In this document: positions 53,248 to 62,067 of the stretch, piece after piece | Layout: the number at the start of each line of letters is the position of its first letter | Position numbering within the stretch: position 1 is the stretch's first letter | Assembly: GCA_049273695.1 (NCBI GenBank) | Contig: JBASRE010000029.1 | Location: 83,609 to 147,608 of the forward strand | DNA length: 64,000 bases | Source of the DNA: UBA11740 sp049273695 | GTDB lineage: Bacteria > Acidobacteriota > Blastocatellia > Pyrinomonadales > Pyrinomonadaceae | Direction of reading: 5' to 3' | The notes under the pieces: model-generated | What the model was told of the DNA's origin: nothing | Seen by the model: the letters and a program-made list of their open reading frames with translations, nothing else | Database searches by the model: none | Program-made: the position numbers and the translations under genes

Positions 53248-54095
53248 TTCAGACCTATCCTTCCTAGGAACTCTTCGGCAACCTTGCCGAATTCGCCTTT
53301 GACGTAGTCTCTGGCATAACCAGTTCGAAATATCGGAGTGCTTGCTCTTGATCCTGTGGGGAATGAATCAGAGTGATGGGCGGCGTTTTCAAAGACTGGC
53401 CAGTGGTACTCGGTGGCGGCTCTCTTAACTTCCTTTATCGACGCCCTTTGTTCCGGGGGAGTCGCGACACGACGCTTGTCATTAAATATTATCCCGGCCA
53501 TTTCGAGGGTTGAATGCTTGTTCCTCAAACGAAACTCTTCGAGCGATCGCTGAAGCAGTGGCAAACCAATTGTCGCCAAGAACTCAGGTTTTACAGGTAC
53601 CACAATGTACCTACTTGAGCGGTAGGCAGCATTAGTGAGAATAGATTCAGTTGGCGCACAATCAATGACTATCAGATGAAAGTCTTGTTCTACTTCCGCG
53701 AGAAACTGAGGCAACAACTCAGACTTATCTGTGGGATTCTTTAGAGTCCACGCGAGTTCGAGTCTCGAAGGAACAAGCGAGAGCGAGCTGCCATCGTCCC
53801 ACTCCCGCAAGGTGTGTACGATCTCACTCGGCACCAGTGACGTCGGAGATGGCTTAGCTGTCTTGGGCGGAGAAAACTGCTCGAAGACATCAACAATTGT
53901 CGGGCGTTGCGCATCCATGTATTCAAGGTAATCCTTCGCGCCCATCATGTACTGACTAAGATTGGACTGCGGATCCAGATCTACAGCCAACACCTTCAGA
54001 TTGGCTTGCCACGCGGAATACCAAGCTAAATTAAAAGCGAGAGTTGTCTTGCCGACGCCGCCTTTCATGTTGATTAGGGAGACTATCGTTGCCAT
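53244..54095 (-). CDS. ParA-family ATPase
   Basis: 283 residues from ATG 54095, which has a good AAGGAG site; the longer reading to 54176 runs into a repeat element. Deviant Walker A INMKGGVGKTTLAFNLAW, Walker A' DLDPQSNLSQY, Walker B LIVIDCAPTES, and the C-terminal helix PEFLATIGLPLL. ParA ATPases form DNA-bound gradients to place plasmids, chromosomes or protein cargo. The gene is not near an origin marker such as dnaA, gidA or a parB gene; its only coupled partner is the helical protein at 52690. Probably an accessory or island-derived cargo-positioning pair. Confidence 0.88.
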   Translation of the reverse strand: MATIVSLINMKGGVGKTTLAFNLAWYSAWQANLKVLAVDLDPQSNLSQYMMGAKDYLEYMDAQRPTIVDVFEQFSPPKTAKPSPTSLVPSEIVHTLREWDDGSSLSLVPSRLELAWTLKNPTDKSELLPQFLAEVEQDFHLIVIDCAPTESILTNAAYRSSRYIVVPVKPEFLATIGLPLLQRSLEEFRLRNKHSTLEMAGIIFNDKRRVATPPEQRASIKEVKRAATEYHWPVFENAAHHSDSFPTGSRASTPIFRTGYARDYVKGEFGKVAEEFLGRIGLK

Positions 54096-54140
54096 GTATT
54101 TCTCCTTGTGGTGAAGGGAGTTGATCGTCCGTGAAAACTC

Positions 54141-54316
54141 TACGCCTACGGCGTGAAACATAATAGCCCAGGTCAACGCCCTGGGTTAACGAGCCCCCAA
54201 TATTATTACGCGCAACTCTGACAGGGTTGCGCGAAAACATTCGAAAACGAACGTTGCCCCACGGTGTCGCGCTTCGCCCTTACCCTGGGCTGTACTATCG
54301 AACGCCTTCAGCGTTC
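54141..54316. repeat. multi-hairpin element between ParA-like and DUF4926 genes
   Basis: Hairpins TACGCC/GGCGTA (54141-54154), CCCAGG..CCCTGGG (54168-54185), GCGCAAC..GTTGCGC (54210-54231), and GAACGC..GCGTTC (54300-54316). TAGCCCAG (54164) and CTGGGCTGTA (54285-54294) pair at longer range. Its right edge makes the last residues (NER) of the DUF4926 protein. Confidence 0.65.
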
Positions 54317-54544
54317 ATTCATTTCAGTCGTCAGGTCTTCTGCTTGTCGAAAACAAAGCCTTAGCAACTGATCAGAAGTGAGAGTGACAAAGGCATACGC
54401 TCGTCCGGAATTGTCACTGAACTCAACTTCATAAGCGCCACTCTTCCAGAGATGGACTACTGTGCCCACTTCACCGCGAATCAGTCCATGCTCCGGCACA
54501 TCCTGAAGGAGGGCGACTACATCATGCTCTTTGATCTCGTTCAT
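54308..54544 (-). CDS. DUF4926-type small protein
   Basis: 78 residues. Residues 3-60 match the DUF4926 pattern: KEHDVVALLQDVPEHGLIRGEVGTVVHL then YEVEFSDNSGR and VTLTSDQLLRL, a small beta-barrel-like domain often found near toxin-antitoxin and mobile genes. Function unknown. The last four residues come from a repeat hairpin. It lies between the repeat element and the large membrane protein gene, on the same strand as both. Confidence 0.75.
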   Translation of the reverse strand: MNEIKEHDVVALLQDVPEHGLIRGEVGTVVHLWKSGAYEVEFSDNSGRAYAFVTLTSDQLLRLCFRQAEDLTTEMNER

Positions 54545-54572
54545 CCTGGGAAAGTGTAAACACGTGGCTCTT

Positions 54573-56207
54573 TCATTTAGCTACATCCTTCCTCACATAC
54601 AACAACAGATCGACACCCGGCCGCAGCGAAAAACTGCCCTGCGGGTTGCGATCCGGGAGAATGCGCGGATCGTTGAGCTTGCTCGAGTCGATCTGCTCAT
54701 ACTGATCGCCGTAGGTTGCCTTGATCTCTTCTTCCTGCCCGACTGAGCCGATGATGACTGGTTCAGTTGTCGGCACGACCTTCTGGTAATAGCCCACGCG
54801 CTTGTAATCGCGGAAATACCACGGCAGCGGCCAGTATTCAGGCGAGACGATCGCGACGCCGGTGTCGTGACCAGTCTTCATCTGCCTAGCGACCTGATCA
54901 ATTTGATCAAGCATCACCAGCGTCTCTCGCCGCGTGTGCGCGTAGACATACACATACTGATCATCGTCGTAATAAACAAAGTTAAGTTGGTACATCTGGA
55001 AACTGCAAAACGCGACGATCAGAACCGCTGGGGCGAGAAAGAAAATCGGCTGATTGAACTCGCGCAGCTTCCGGTAAAAAACGTTGAGCGTGTAGCCGCT
55101 CGTCAATGCCAACGGGACAATGAAGTTCAGCGCAATCCATGGCGTCTTATAGCCAACCAGCGAATAGGCAGCGAGCAAGCCGAACGCCCACTGAGCCACA
55201 AACAGCGCAAATCGATTGTCAGCGCGCCACAGCGCAAGCAGTGCGCCGATGCCGCCCAGGACCAGGACGATGCTTTCTTTCTGAAGCAGCCAACGAGTGT
55301 ACTGGTACCACGGATGTACATGCTCGTGCGTGCGTTTGCGCCACAGTGCCAGCGTCTGAAGCGAGTCGCTCACGCCTTTCGGATAGTTGCTGAAAAAGGA
55401 CGAATAGAAGAGAACGTTGACGACTATGAAAACTGTGAAAGCGACGAGCGCCACCGTGGCTACTGAGATTGGCCCACCAAAGCGATCGAGGAACGGTTCG
55501 TCTCTTCCGGATTCGCGTACGTGTTGGGCAGTCATCTTCTTCCGGAGCCAGAAATAGACGTTCGTCGTGATAAGTGCGATTAAAAGCACAGGAGTGTTGA
55601 TGATCCAGGTCTCTTTCGTTGCGGTCATCAACGCCGCGGATATGGCCGCGAGGATCAGGTAAACGCCCGCGCCGGTGTCGTAGTACTTCACCGCGGCGAC
55701 GACGATGCCTAACATGAAGAACGCAAACAGTGACTCATGGATAAAGTAGCGCGATAGATAAACCGCTCCCGGTGAGATAGCAATCAAAGCTCCCGCAGAC
55801 AAAGCGCCGATCGCACCCAGCCTTTTCCGCAGCAAGAAAGCCAGGCCGATCGTCCCCAGACCGAAAGCGGCGGTGACGAAACGAATGTTGAAGGTTGTCA
55901 GGCCGTAGGCATCGCGAGCTCCTACGCCGCCAAAGAACCGCGCGATCCAGGAGAAAATCGCCGAGAAATAGTAGAGCGTTGGCCCGTGATAGTTGTTCGG
56001 ATCGTAGGTGTACGCGCCGTTGCGGACGAGGGACACGAGGAAATTGCCGTTGACGCCTTCGTCGTGATGCAGCGGCACGAGCGCCAAATGATAAAGACGC
56101 AAGAACGCGCCGACGACAAGAATAGCAGCGGCCGAAATTCGAAACGTGCGCTGCGAGATCTCTCCGGGCAGGCTAACGCTCGCGTTCGCCGCAGGCGCTT
56201 CATTCAT
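54573..56207 (-). CDS. GT39-like membrane protein (Agl23/TIGR03663 type)
   Basis: 544 residues from ATG 56207; a TTG at 56261 overlaps the upstream gene. About 12 helices from residue 20 to 420. After the first helix is the LHHDEGVNGNFL acidic loop and NNYHGPTLYY, the signature of the TIGR03663/flippase-associated Agl23-like family of GT-C transferases. The C-terminal part has DTGVAIVSPEYWPLPWYFRDY, typical of that family, and a soluble end of about 120 residues. It probably transfers sugar from a polyprenyl carrier, linked to protein glycosylation or envelope glycan. Directly downstream of another GT-C-like gene. Confidence 0.83.
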   Translation of the reverse strand: MNEAPAANASVSLPGEISQRTFRISAAAILVVGAFLRLYHLALVPLHHDEGVNGNFLVSLVRNGAYTYDPNNYHGPTLYYFSAIFSWIARFFGGVGARDAYGLTTFNIRFVTAAFGLGTIGLAFLLRKRLGAIGALSAGALIAISPGAVYLSRYFIHESLFAFFMLGIVVAAVKYYDTGAGVYLILAAISAALMTATKETWIINTPVLLIALITTNVYFWLRKKMTAQHVRESGRDEPFLDRFGGPISVATVALVAFTVFIVVNVLFYSSFFSNYPKGVSDSLQTLALWRKRTHEHVHPWYQYTRWLLQKESIVLVLGGIGALLALWRADNRFALFVAQWAFGLLAAYSLVGYKTPWIALNFIVPLALTSGYTLNVFYRKLREFNQPIFFLAPAVLIVAFCSFQMYQLNFVYYDDDQYVYVYAHTRRETLVMLDQIDQVARQMKTGHDTGVAIVSPEYWPLPWYFRDYKRVGYYQKVVPTTEPVIIGSVGQEEEIKATYGDQYEQIDSSKLNDPRILPDRNPQGSFSLRPGVDLLLYVRKDVAK

Positions 56208-56226
56208 CGGCGACTGCGGACGCTTC

Positions 56227-58509
56227 TTATGGCGTGATTTTGTAGAGGCGGTACTCACCAACGTTTACGGTTTGCGGATAGCGATCAAAGAAAGCAACGT
56301 TCGGCTTCACTACTGAATGTTCCTGTGGACCGATGACAACATAATCGACACGGTATTTCGCGAGCAAGGCGGCGGCTTCGGGCGCGCCGGCATATATCTG
56401 TTTGATCTCGTTCTCGCGCGGCCCGAAATCCAAACCGTGCGTCCAGATGTGGCCCGGATAACCCATGAGCGAACGACGGCCCGTCAGGAAGATGGGCGTG
56501 TTATGAATCGGCGCGTGCAGAATCGTCGCGCTCGGCGCCGTTGTTTCTTTGATGGATTCAGCGAATGCTACGCCGTTGCGATCGAATTCCTGATACTCGC
56601 CCTGGCGCGTGAGCAGCGGAAAAATATCCAAAGCGCCGGCGAGAATCAGAATAACAAAGAGACTGGCCGCCAGGACTTTTTGTCCGACGTGCTGTTCCCA
56701 AAGCCGGGCCAACAGCAAAGCCACGATCGGCGCCGAGACAATCCACCAATAGAAGATCATCTTGATGTTGTCCCAAACCCACGGCGCCAGCTTCACGAAA
56801 TTCGGGATCAGGAAACAGAGCGTGAAGGGCACATAAAACAGCAGGAGCTTTCGCGGCACCAGATAATCATCAGGTTTCCAGACTAACGCGAGGATCAAGA
56901 GCGGAATGAACAAGCCCGTGTTCTTCAGCCAAAACCACGCCACGTATGGGGTTCGTTGAAGCCACTTCTTGATGGGCGGCACAGTCTCGATCGGTTGTGA
57001 GCCGACAGGCTTTGAACCGAACATCGTCTCCTGGTCGCTGTCCCAACCGAATTGCCACGCGATGAAGCTCTGGGTTTTGACGGCGCTGCCGCGGGTTGAC
57101 CAAAAGATTTGCGGCAAGCCAACGACGAGCGCCATGACAAAAAAGCAGAGCCAAAGACGCAGGTGCTGTCGCGGCAGCAGAAACCAGAGGTTGGCCATAA
57201 GTCCGAGAACGAGGACGACGAACGCGATCTTGATCAGTGGCGAACCGGCCGCATCGTAACTTGCCGCCGCAAAAAAAATGATTCCGCCGAAGAGCGCGGC
57301 GGCCGCATAGGCAATCCATGCCCGCCGATAAATCCACGGCACCAGAAACCCTGCCACCAACATGATCGAGATGAAACTGTGCGCGTGAATCAGCGGCAGC
57401 AAGCCCGTGATGACGCCGGCGGCGAGCATGCGGCGAAGCGGCCAGGAGCGAAGGGCTAAGAGCAAAGAGCGCAGAGCAAAGGGCGAAGAGTCGTCTGATG
57501 ACGTTTCAGCCTTTACCGAATCAGGCTTCCGCTTGGCGCTTTGCTCTTTGCCCTTAGCCTTATGCTTTTCGCCGCGCAGCGAAGTCCACCACAGCGTAAA
57601 CACAATCACAGCCAACGGAATGCCGAGCAGAAATCCACGCTGGGTTACCAACAGACTTGTGATCGAGTTGCCCCAACGCCATGCCTTTTCGATCTCCGGA
57701 AGAATCGTGTACGAGTGCGGGATGTGTTTGAGCACCTGGAACACACCGCCCTCGATCTTCTTCACATCGTCCCAAAGCAGCGCCCAGCCAAAGCCACCGT
57801 TCAGCAGAATGAGCAGCGGCGTGATAATGGCAGCCGTGCGATTGCGAACCAGTCTTTGGCCGAACCGATGAAGGACGCCGACAAGCGCGACCGCGATTAT
57901 GTAGTTCTCAATGAACATGGCGTTGCGCAGGCTGGCGCCGGCGCGCACGAACATGGCGGAGATAAAGTCGGTGATGAACGGGTACGTGAATCGAACCCCT
58001 GAGAATGTCGGATCTTCCGGCGGGAAATTCTGGCCGTAAGCGAAGCGCGTGATGACGCTGATGTGAAAAGGAAGATCGCCGTAGTTATTCAAGACTCCGG
58101 TGTACATGCCTTCGGCTTGTTCCAGCAGCGCGCGCTGAAAGATCAGCCACATGCTGACGGCGACGGCGGCGTAGAAAAGAAAGTAGATGAAGTGCCAGCG
58201 GTTCGGACGCGTGATCGCGCGGCTGATTCCTTCGATCGCCGCATCTACGTCGGCATTAACGCGCAATCGATAAGAGCCGCCAATCAGCAGCAGTAGTGGA
58301 GCAGCCGTGAGGGCGGCCGTGAGAGCTAACGTAATTCCGTAGAGTCCCAGACCTAAGGCAACGACGAAACCAATCAACCCCAGCAGCGCAAAGCCGATGC
58401 ACGCGCCGGCGCACATACGCGAAGCGAGCGGCTCGTCCTCTTCGTACGTGTAAGTGAGAACGTAGCCGCTCGCGATGGCGATTAGTGATAGGAGGAGACT
58501 GACAATCAC
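56227..58509 (-). CDS. large polytopic GT-C-like membrane protein with in-frame repeat insertion
   Basis: 760 residues from GTG 58509. About 14 helices. The acidic loop YGDLPFHISVITRF after the third or fourth helix, followed by PPEDPTFSGVRFTYPF, resembles GT-C membrane glycosyltransferases. In the middle (residues about 313-354) a polar stretch rich in Lys/Ser/Ala is encoded by an inverted heptamer repeat, 57449-57487 with 57533-57570, which lies between two helices. The C-terminal 100 residues are soluble (HAPIHNTPIFLTGRRSLMGY). It ends 20 bp before the start of the Agl23-like gene, so they are probably one operon; the substrate is unknown. Confidence 0.78.
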   Translation of the reverse strand: MIVSLLLSLIAIASGYVLTYTYEEDEPLASRMCAGACIGFALLGLIGFVVALGLGLYGITLALTAALTAAPLLLLIGGSYRLRVNADVDAAIEGISRAITRPNRWHFIYFLFYAAVAVSMWLIFQRALLEQAEGMYTGVLNNYGDLPFHISVITRFAYGQNFPPEDPTFSGVRFTYPFITDFISAMFVRAGASLRNAMFIENYIIAVALVGVLHRFGQRLVRNRTAAIITPLLILLNGGFGWALLWDDVKKIEGGVFQVLKHIPHSYTILPEIEKAWRWGNSITSLLVTQRGFLLGIPLAVIVFTLWWTSLRGEKHKAKGKEQSAKRKPDSVKAETSSDDSSPFALRSLLLALRSWPLRRMLAAGVITGLLPLIHAHSFISIMLVAGFLVPWIYRRAWIAYAAAALFGGIIFFAAASYDAAGSPLIKIAFVVLVLGLMANLWFLLPRQHLRLWLCFFVMALVVGLPQIFWSTRGSAVKTQSFIAWQFGWDSDQETMFGSKPVGSQPIETVPPIKKWLQRTPYVAWFWLKNTGLFIPLLILALVWKPDDYLVPRKLLLFYVPFTLCFLIPNFVKLAPWVWDNIKMIFYWWIVSAPIVALLLARLWEQHVGQKVLAASLFVILILAGALDIFPLLTRQGEYQEFDRNGVAFAESIKETTAPSATILHAPIHNTPIFLTGRRSLMGYPGHIWTHGLDFGPRENEIKQIYAGAPEAAALLAKYRVDYVVIGPQEHSVVKPNVAFFDRYPQTVNVGEYRLYKITP
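57449..57570. repeat. inverted heptamer repeat (AGAGCAA type) inside the 58509-56227 gene
   Basis: Left arm 57449-57487 (GAAGGGCTAAGAGCAAAGAG-type) and right arm 57533-57570 (GGCGCTTTGCTCTTTGCCCT-type) are imperfect inverted copies. Both arms are translated. Confidence 0.75.
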
Positions 58510-58546
58510 GGGCGCATTTTAACAGAGATAATGAAGAACGGTTTCT

Positions 58547-58688
58547 GTAGCCCAGGCGTTCACGCCTGGGAAAAGGAAGTGCGTAATGTTCTGTCCAGCC
58601 CATTCATGGGCTTCAAAACGAAAGCCTCCTGGAAGGAGGCTTATTCCGTATCGTTCCTCGGGGTCCCAGGCGTAAACGCCTGGGCTAC
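58547..58688. repeat. multi-hairpin element with 12-bp terminal inverted repeats
   Basis: Ends GTAGCCCAGGCG (58547-58558) and CGCCTGGGCTAC (58677-58688) pair exactly. Internal hairpins: CCCAGGCG-TTCA-CGCCTGGG (58551-58570), AGCCCATTCATGGGCT (58597-58612), GCCTCC-TGGAA-GGAGGC (58624-58640) and CCCAGGCG-TAAA-CGCCTGGG (58665-58684). It fills the gap between the frr gene and the large membrane protein gene. Confidence 0.85.
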
Positions 58689-58719
58689 GCAAAAACGCCG
58701 CGGCGCGGGAGGCGGAGCA

Positions 58720-59280
58720 CTACACGCTCATGATCTCGCGCTCTTTTGATTTCGATAGTTCGTCAATTTTTCCGATGTGCGTGTCGGTGAGTTTCTGAAT
58801 CTGTTCGAGGCCGTCGCGTTCCGTGTCTTCCGAAATCGTTTTGTCCTTCAACATCTTTTTGAGTTTGTCGTTTTCATCGCGGCGGATGTTGCGCACGGCC
58901 GTGCGATGCTCTTCGGCGATTTCGTGAATCTGTTTCGCGAGTTGCTTGCGGCGTTCTTCAGTCAGCGGCGGAATCGGAATCCGCACGAGCTTGCCGTCGT
59001 TCGATGGATTCAAACCGAGGTCGGCCGCGCGTATCGCTTTCTCAACCGCGACAACCTGGGTCGTGTCCCAGGGCTGCACTGTGAGCGTTTGCGGCTCAGG
59101 TGCATGCACGGACGCCATCTGATTAAGCGGCGTCGGCGTGCCGTAATAATCGACCATCACCGTGTCGAGCAGACTTACCGACGCCCGGCCGGTGCGCACA
59201 GTACCGAGCTTGCGCTTGAAATCATCAATCGCACTTTCCATGCGCGGTTTCGTTTCGCGAATGACGTCTTTGTCGTTCAT
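58720..59280 (-). CDS. frr: ribosome recycling factor
   Basis: 186 residues, normal length. RTGRASVSLLDTVMVDYYGTPTPLNQMASV, PWDTTQVVAVEKAI, the PPLTEERRKQLAKQ hinge and KKMLKDKTISEDTERDGLEQIQKLTD are typical. RRF splits the post-termination ribosome with EF-G. Last gene of rpsB-tsf-pyrH-frr, the usual bacterial order. The spacer to pyrH is a heptamer repeat; no Shine-Dalgarno sequence is obvious. Confidence 0.97.
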   Translation of the reverse strand: MNDKDVIRETKPRMESAIDDFKRKLGTVRTGRASVSLLDTVMVDYYGTPTPLNQMASVHAPEPQTLTVQPWDTTQVVAVEKAIRAADLGLNPSNDGKLVRIPIPPLTEERRKQLAKQIHEIAEEHRTAVRNIRRDENDKLKKMLKDKTISEDTERDGLEQIQKLTDTHIGKIDELSKSKEREIMSV

Positions 59281-59285
59281 CGGAG

Positions 59286-59364
59286 GTGAATAGTAAATGG
59301 TAAATAGTGAATAGACAACCGCCGTTCACGGGCCTCCATTCACAATTCAGATTTCACGATTTAC
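59286..59364. repeat. inverted heptamer repeat between pyrH and frr
   Basis: Left arm 59286-59314 (GTGAATA-GTAAATG-GTAAATA-GTGAATA) and right arm 59337-59364 (ATTCACAATTCAGATTTCAC type). The right arm overlaps the last codon of pyrH. Confidence 0.7.
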
Positions 59365-60101
59365 GGCTTTTCGAGGCAGACGAGCGTGCCGACGCCCGGC
59401 TCATTCCGCACCACGCGAGCGATGTTGCCAGGCTTGCGCATGTTGAAAACGATGATAGGCAGATTGTTGTCACGGCACATCGAAATCGCTGAAGCGTCCA
59501 TCACCTTCAGATGCTTTTCCAGCACTTCCTGAAAAGTGATGCAGTCAAAACGTGTGGCGCTTGAATCTTTCATGGGGTCGGCCGAATAGACGCCGTCGAC
59601 TTTCGTGCCTTTCAGAATCGCGTCGGCCTTGATTTCGAGTGCGCGCAAGGCGGCCGCGGAATCGGTCGAGAAGAAAGGATTGCCGGTGCCGGCGGCGAGA
59701 ATTACGATTCGTCCCTTTTCTAAATGACGAATGGCGCGGCGCCTAATGAAAGGCTCGGCGAGCTGTGGAATGTCGATCGCCGACAGCACGCGCGTTTGGA
59801 TGCCGACGTTCTCAAGGGCGTCCTGAAGCACGACCGCATTCATCACGGTGGCGAGCATGCCGATGTAATCGGCCGAAGCCCGATCCATGTTCGCGGCGCT
59901 GGTCGAAACTCCGCGAAAGATGTTGCCACCGCCAACTACGATTGCGATTTGGGTGCCGATCGAGTGGGCCTGTTTGATTTCTTCGGCGACACTGCGCGCG
60001 ACGTTTACGTCGATCCCGAAAGATTGTTCGCCCAGGAGAGCTTCACCGGAAAGCTTCAGCAGCACGCGATGAAAGGCGGGGGAAGTTTTGTCGGCAGCCA
60101 T
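59361..60101 (-). CDS. pyrH: UMP kinase
   Basis: 246 residues. FHRVLLKLSGEALLG, IAIVVGGGNIFRGV, YIGMLATVMNAVVLQDALE, ILAAGTGNPFFSTDSAAALRA and DGVYSADPMKD are the conserved UMPK motifs. It converts UMP to UDP in the cytoplasm. Between tsf and frr, separated from each by an inverted heptamer repeat. Confidence 0.97.
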   Translation of the reverse strand: MAADKTSPAFHRVLLKLSGEALLGEQSFGIDVNVARSVAEEIKQAHSIGTQIAIVVGGGNIFRGVSTSAANMDRASADYIGMLATVMNAVVLQDALENVGIQTRVLSAIDIPQLAEPFIRRRAIRHLEKGRIVILAAGTGNPFFSTDSAAALRALEIKADAILKGTKVDGVYSADPMKDSSATRFDCITFQEVLEKHLKVMDASAISMCRDNNLPIIVFNMRKPGNIARVVRNEPGVGTLVCLEKP

Positions 60102-60115
60102 AGTGTGCGATTAGA

Positions 60116-60230
60116 TCGAGTTCCGAGTTCCGGGTTTCGAGTTCGCGATGCGGAGTTGAGCTTCGAGTCTGAGAACAGTTTTGAAAGAGAACTCGAAACT
60201 GGAAACTCGAAACTCGGAACCCGAAACTGT
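60116..60230. repeat. inverted heptamer repeat between tsf and pyrH
   Basis: Left arm 60116-60148 (CGAGTTC-CGAGTTC type) and right arm 60190-60230 (AACTCGAAACTGGAAACTCG type). It fills the whole gap, up to the tsf stop codon. Confidence 0.75.
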
Positions 60231-60232
60231 TC

Positions 60233-60898
60233 TTAGTTACCGGCCAGCTTCGCGACCTCGTCGCCAAAGTCGTCGTCGCGCTTCGAGAGGCCTTCGCCCA
60301 TCTTGTATCGCGCGAAGCGGCGGATCGTCACTTTCTCGCCTGTCTTCGCGACCTTTTCCGTTACGAGTTCGCCCACGGTCTTCGCCGGATCTTTAATGAA
60401 CGGCTGATCAAGTAAAACGAATTCTTCGTAAAACTTATTCAAGCGACCTTCGACGATCTTATCGATTACCTGATCGGGTTTGTTAGCGTTCTTCGGATCA
60501 TTCTTTGCTTGCGCGCGGGCAATCTCGCGTTCCTTATCAAGCGTGTCAGTGTTGACCTCGTCGCGCGAAACAAAACGTGGTTCGGCGGCGGCAACGTGCA
60601 TCGCGATGTCTTTTACCAGTTGCTGGAACTCTTCGCCACGCGCGACGAAATCGGTTTCGCAGTTCACTTCTACCAGCACGCCGACCTTGCCGCCCATGTG
60701 AATATACGAGCCGACGACGCCTTCAGCGGCGACGCGACCTTCCTTCTTTTTCGCTGACGCGAGTCCGCGCTCGCGCAGGATTTCAATCGCGCGTTCTTCG
60801 TTGCCTTCGGCTTCGATCAGCGCCTTCTTGCACTCCATCATTCCCGCGCCGGTTTTTTCGCGCAGCGCTTTAATTGCGCCTGCGGTTACGTCTGCCAT
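60233..60898 (-). CDS. tsf: elongation factor Ts
   Basis: 221 residues. UBA-like N-terminus AGAIKALREKTGAGMMECKKAL, coiled EAEGNEERAIEILRERGLA, the TDFVARGEEFQQLVKDIAMHVAA motif and one dimerisation-core segment, then FIKDPAKTVGELVTEK. The core has one repeat only, so it is shorter than E. coli EF-Ts (283) and nearer the shorter thermophile-type proteins. EF-Ts recycles EF-Tu. The upstream rpsB gap contains a paired-hairpin element. Confidence 0.96.
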   Translation of the reverse strand: MADVTAGAIKALREKTGAGMMECKKALIEAEGNEERAIEILRERGLASAKKKEGRVAAEGVVGSYIHMGGKVGVLVEVNCETDFVARGEEFQQLVKDIAMHVAAAEPRFVSRDEVNTDTLDKEREIARAQAKNDPKNANKPDQVIDKIVEGRLNKFYEEFVLLDQPFIKDPAKTVGELVTEKVAKTGEKVTIRRFARYKMGEGLSKRDDDFGDEVAKLAGN

Positions 60899-60922
60899 GA
60901 TTGCTTGAGTCTCCCTAACTTG

Positions 60923-60985
60923 TGTAGCACAGACTTTAGTCTGTGATTCTCTCTCCTGTTAAGACACAGACTGAAGTCTGTGCCA
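60923..60985. repeat. paired-hairpin element between rpsB and tsf
   Basis: GTAGCACAGACT (60923) and AGTCTGTGCCAC (60974-60985) pair with one mismatch. Each side is also a hairpin with the same stem, CACAGACT/AGTCTGTG. Same design as the elements at 58547 and 63717 with a different stem. Confidence 0.8.
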
Positions 60986-61063
60986 CTAATCATTAAAACG
61001 CGCAGCCCGGCGGATGTCCGTTGCCCGTGCTGCGCTCGCCGACGAATTAGAACTTGTTTGTTC

Positions 61064-61975
61064 TTAGCTTGCGGCGACGACCTCCGCGTTTTCAGGTTCT
61101 GAAGCTTCTTCGGCAGCCGGCTCGCTGGCTTGCATGGTTTCGGTCTGCACCGCTTCAGCCGGTTGTTCCGCGTCAGTCGATTCCGCCGGCTCTTCAACCG
61201 CTGCTTCGCCCTCGGCTGCCGCCTCGGCAGGTGGGACCGCCTGTTCGCCTTCCTCAGTTGCTTCCGCCGTAGCGCCGCCTTCAGTCAGCATCTGCTGGCC
61301 TTCCAGCACCGCGTCGGCAATGCGTGACGCGAAAAGTCGCACGGCTCGCAATGCGTCGTCGTTGCCCGGAATTACATAATCGATGCCTTCTGGTGAACAG
61401 TTTGTATCGACGACTGCAAAAACCGGAATGCCGAGCTTGTTTGCTTCTGCGACGGCAATCTCTTCCTTGCGAACATCGATAACGAAAACCGCATCCGGCA
61501 GACGCCCCATTCCTTTGATTCCGGAAAGGTTCTTCTCCAAACCCTCACGCTCGCGATCGAGTTTGATGCGCTCCTTCTTCGTCATCTTCTCGTAGCGACC
61601 ATCGGTTTGCATCGCTTCGAGATCTTTTAGACGCTTGATCGACTTCTGCACCGTTTGGAAGTTCGTCAGCAGTCCGCCCAGCCAACGTTGATTGACGTAG
61701 TACTGGCCAGAGCGTTCGGCTTCTTCGCGAATTGCGTCCTGCGCCTGGCGTTTCGTGCCGACAAACAGAAGTGTCTTGCCGCGATCTTCAGCGACCATAT
61801 TGCTGACGGCCTGCAGCGCTTCGCGAAACATCTTCTGCGTCTTTTGCAGATCGATAATGTAAATGCCATTGCGCTCGCCGAAAATGTATTCCTTCATTTT
61901 CGGGTTCCAACGGCGGACCTGGTGGCCGAAGTGAACGCCGGCCTCCAGCAATTCTTTCATCGTTACGGTTACCAA
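61064..61975 (-). CDS. rpsB: 30S ribosomal protein S2 with acidic C-terminal tail
   Basis: 303 residues. S2 motifs: MKELLEAGVHFGHQVRRWNP, YIFGERNGIYIIDLQKT, FVGTKRQAQDAI, NQRWLGGLLTNF, PDAVFVIDVRKE and ALRAVRLFASRIADA. Residues about 235-303 are an Ala/Glu-rich tail absent from most S2 proteins. The start is TTG 61975: an AAGGAG site lies 8 bases before it, whereas ATG 61960 would be 23 bases away. First gene of rpsB-tsf-pyrH-frr. Confidence 0.96.
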   Translation of the reverse strand: MVTVTMKELLEAGVHFGHQVRRWNPKMKEYIFGERNGIYIIDLQKTQKMFREALQAVSNMVAEDRGKTLLFVGTKRQAQDAIREEAERSGQYYVNQRWLGGLLTNFQTVQKSIKRLKDLEAMQTDGRYEKMTKKERIKLDREREGLEKNLSGIKGMGRLPDAVFVIDVRKEEIAVAEANKLGIPVFAVVDTNCSPEGIDYVIPGNDDALRAVRLFASRIADAVLEGQQMLTEGGATAEATEEGEQAVPPAEAAAEGEAAVEEPAESTDAEQPAEAVQTETMQASEPAAEEASEPENAEVVAAS

Positions 61976-62067
61976 ACTACTGTCTCCTTGTTAATTGGTT
62001 TATGTACTCGCCGCGACTGCGCCTTCGCGTTGAAAGCAACCAATCCAAATCGCGACAATGGATTATT

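Noticed and set aside
54141..54316. attL/attR sites of an integrated island around the ParA pair
   Set aside because: No matching direct repeat is visible on the far side at about 52,680, and no integrase gene is present.
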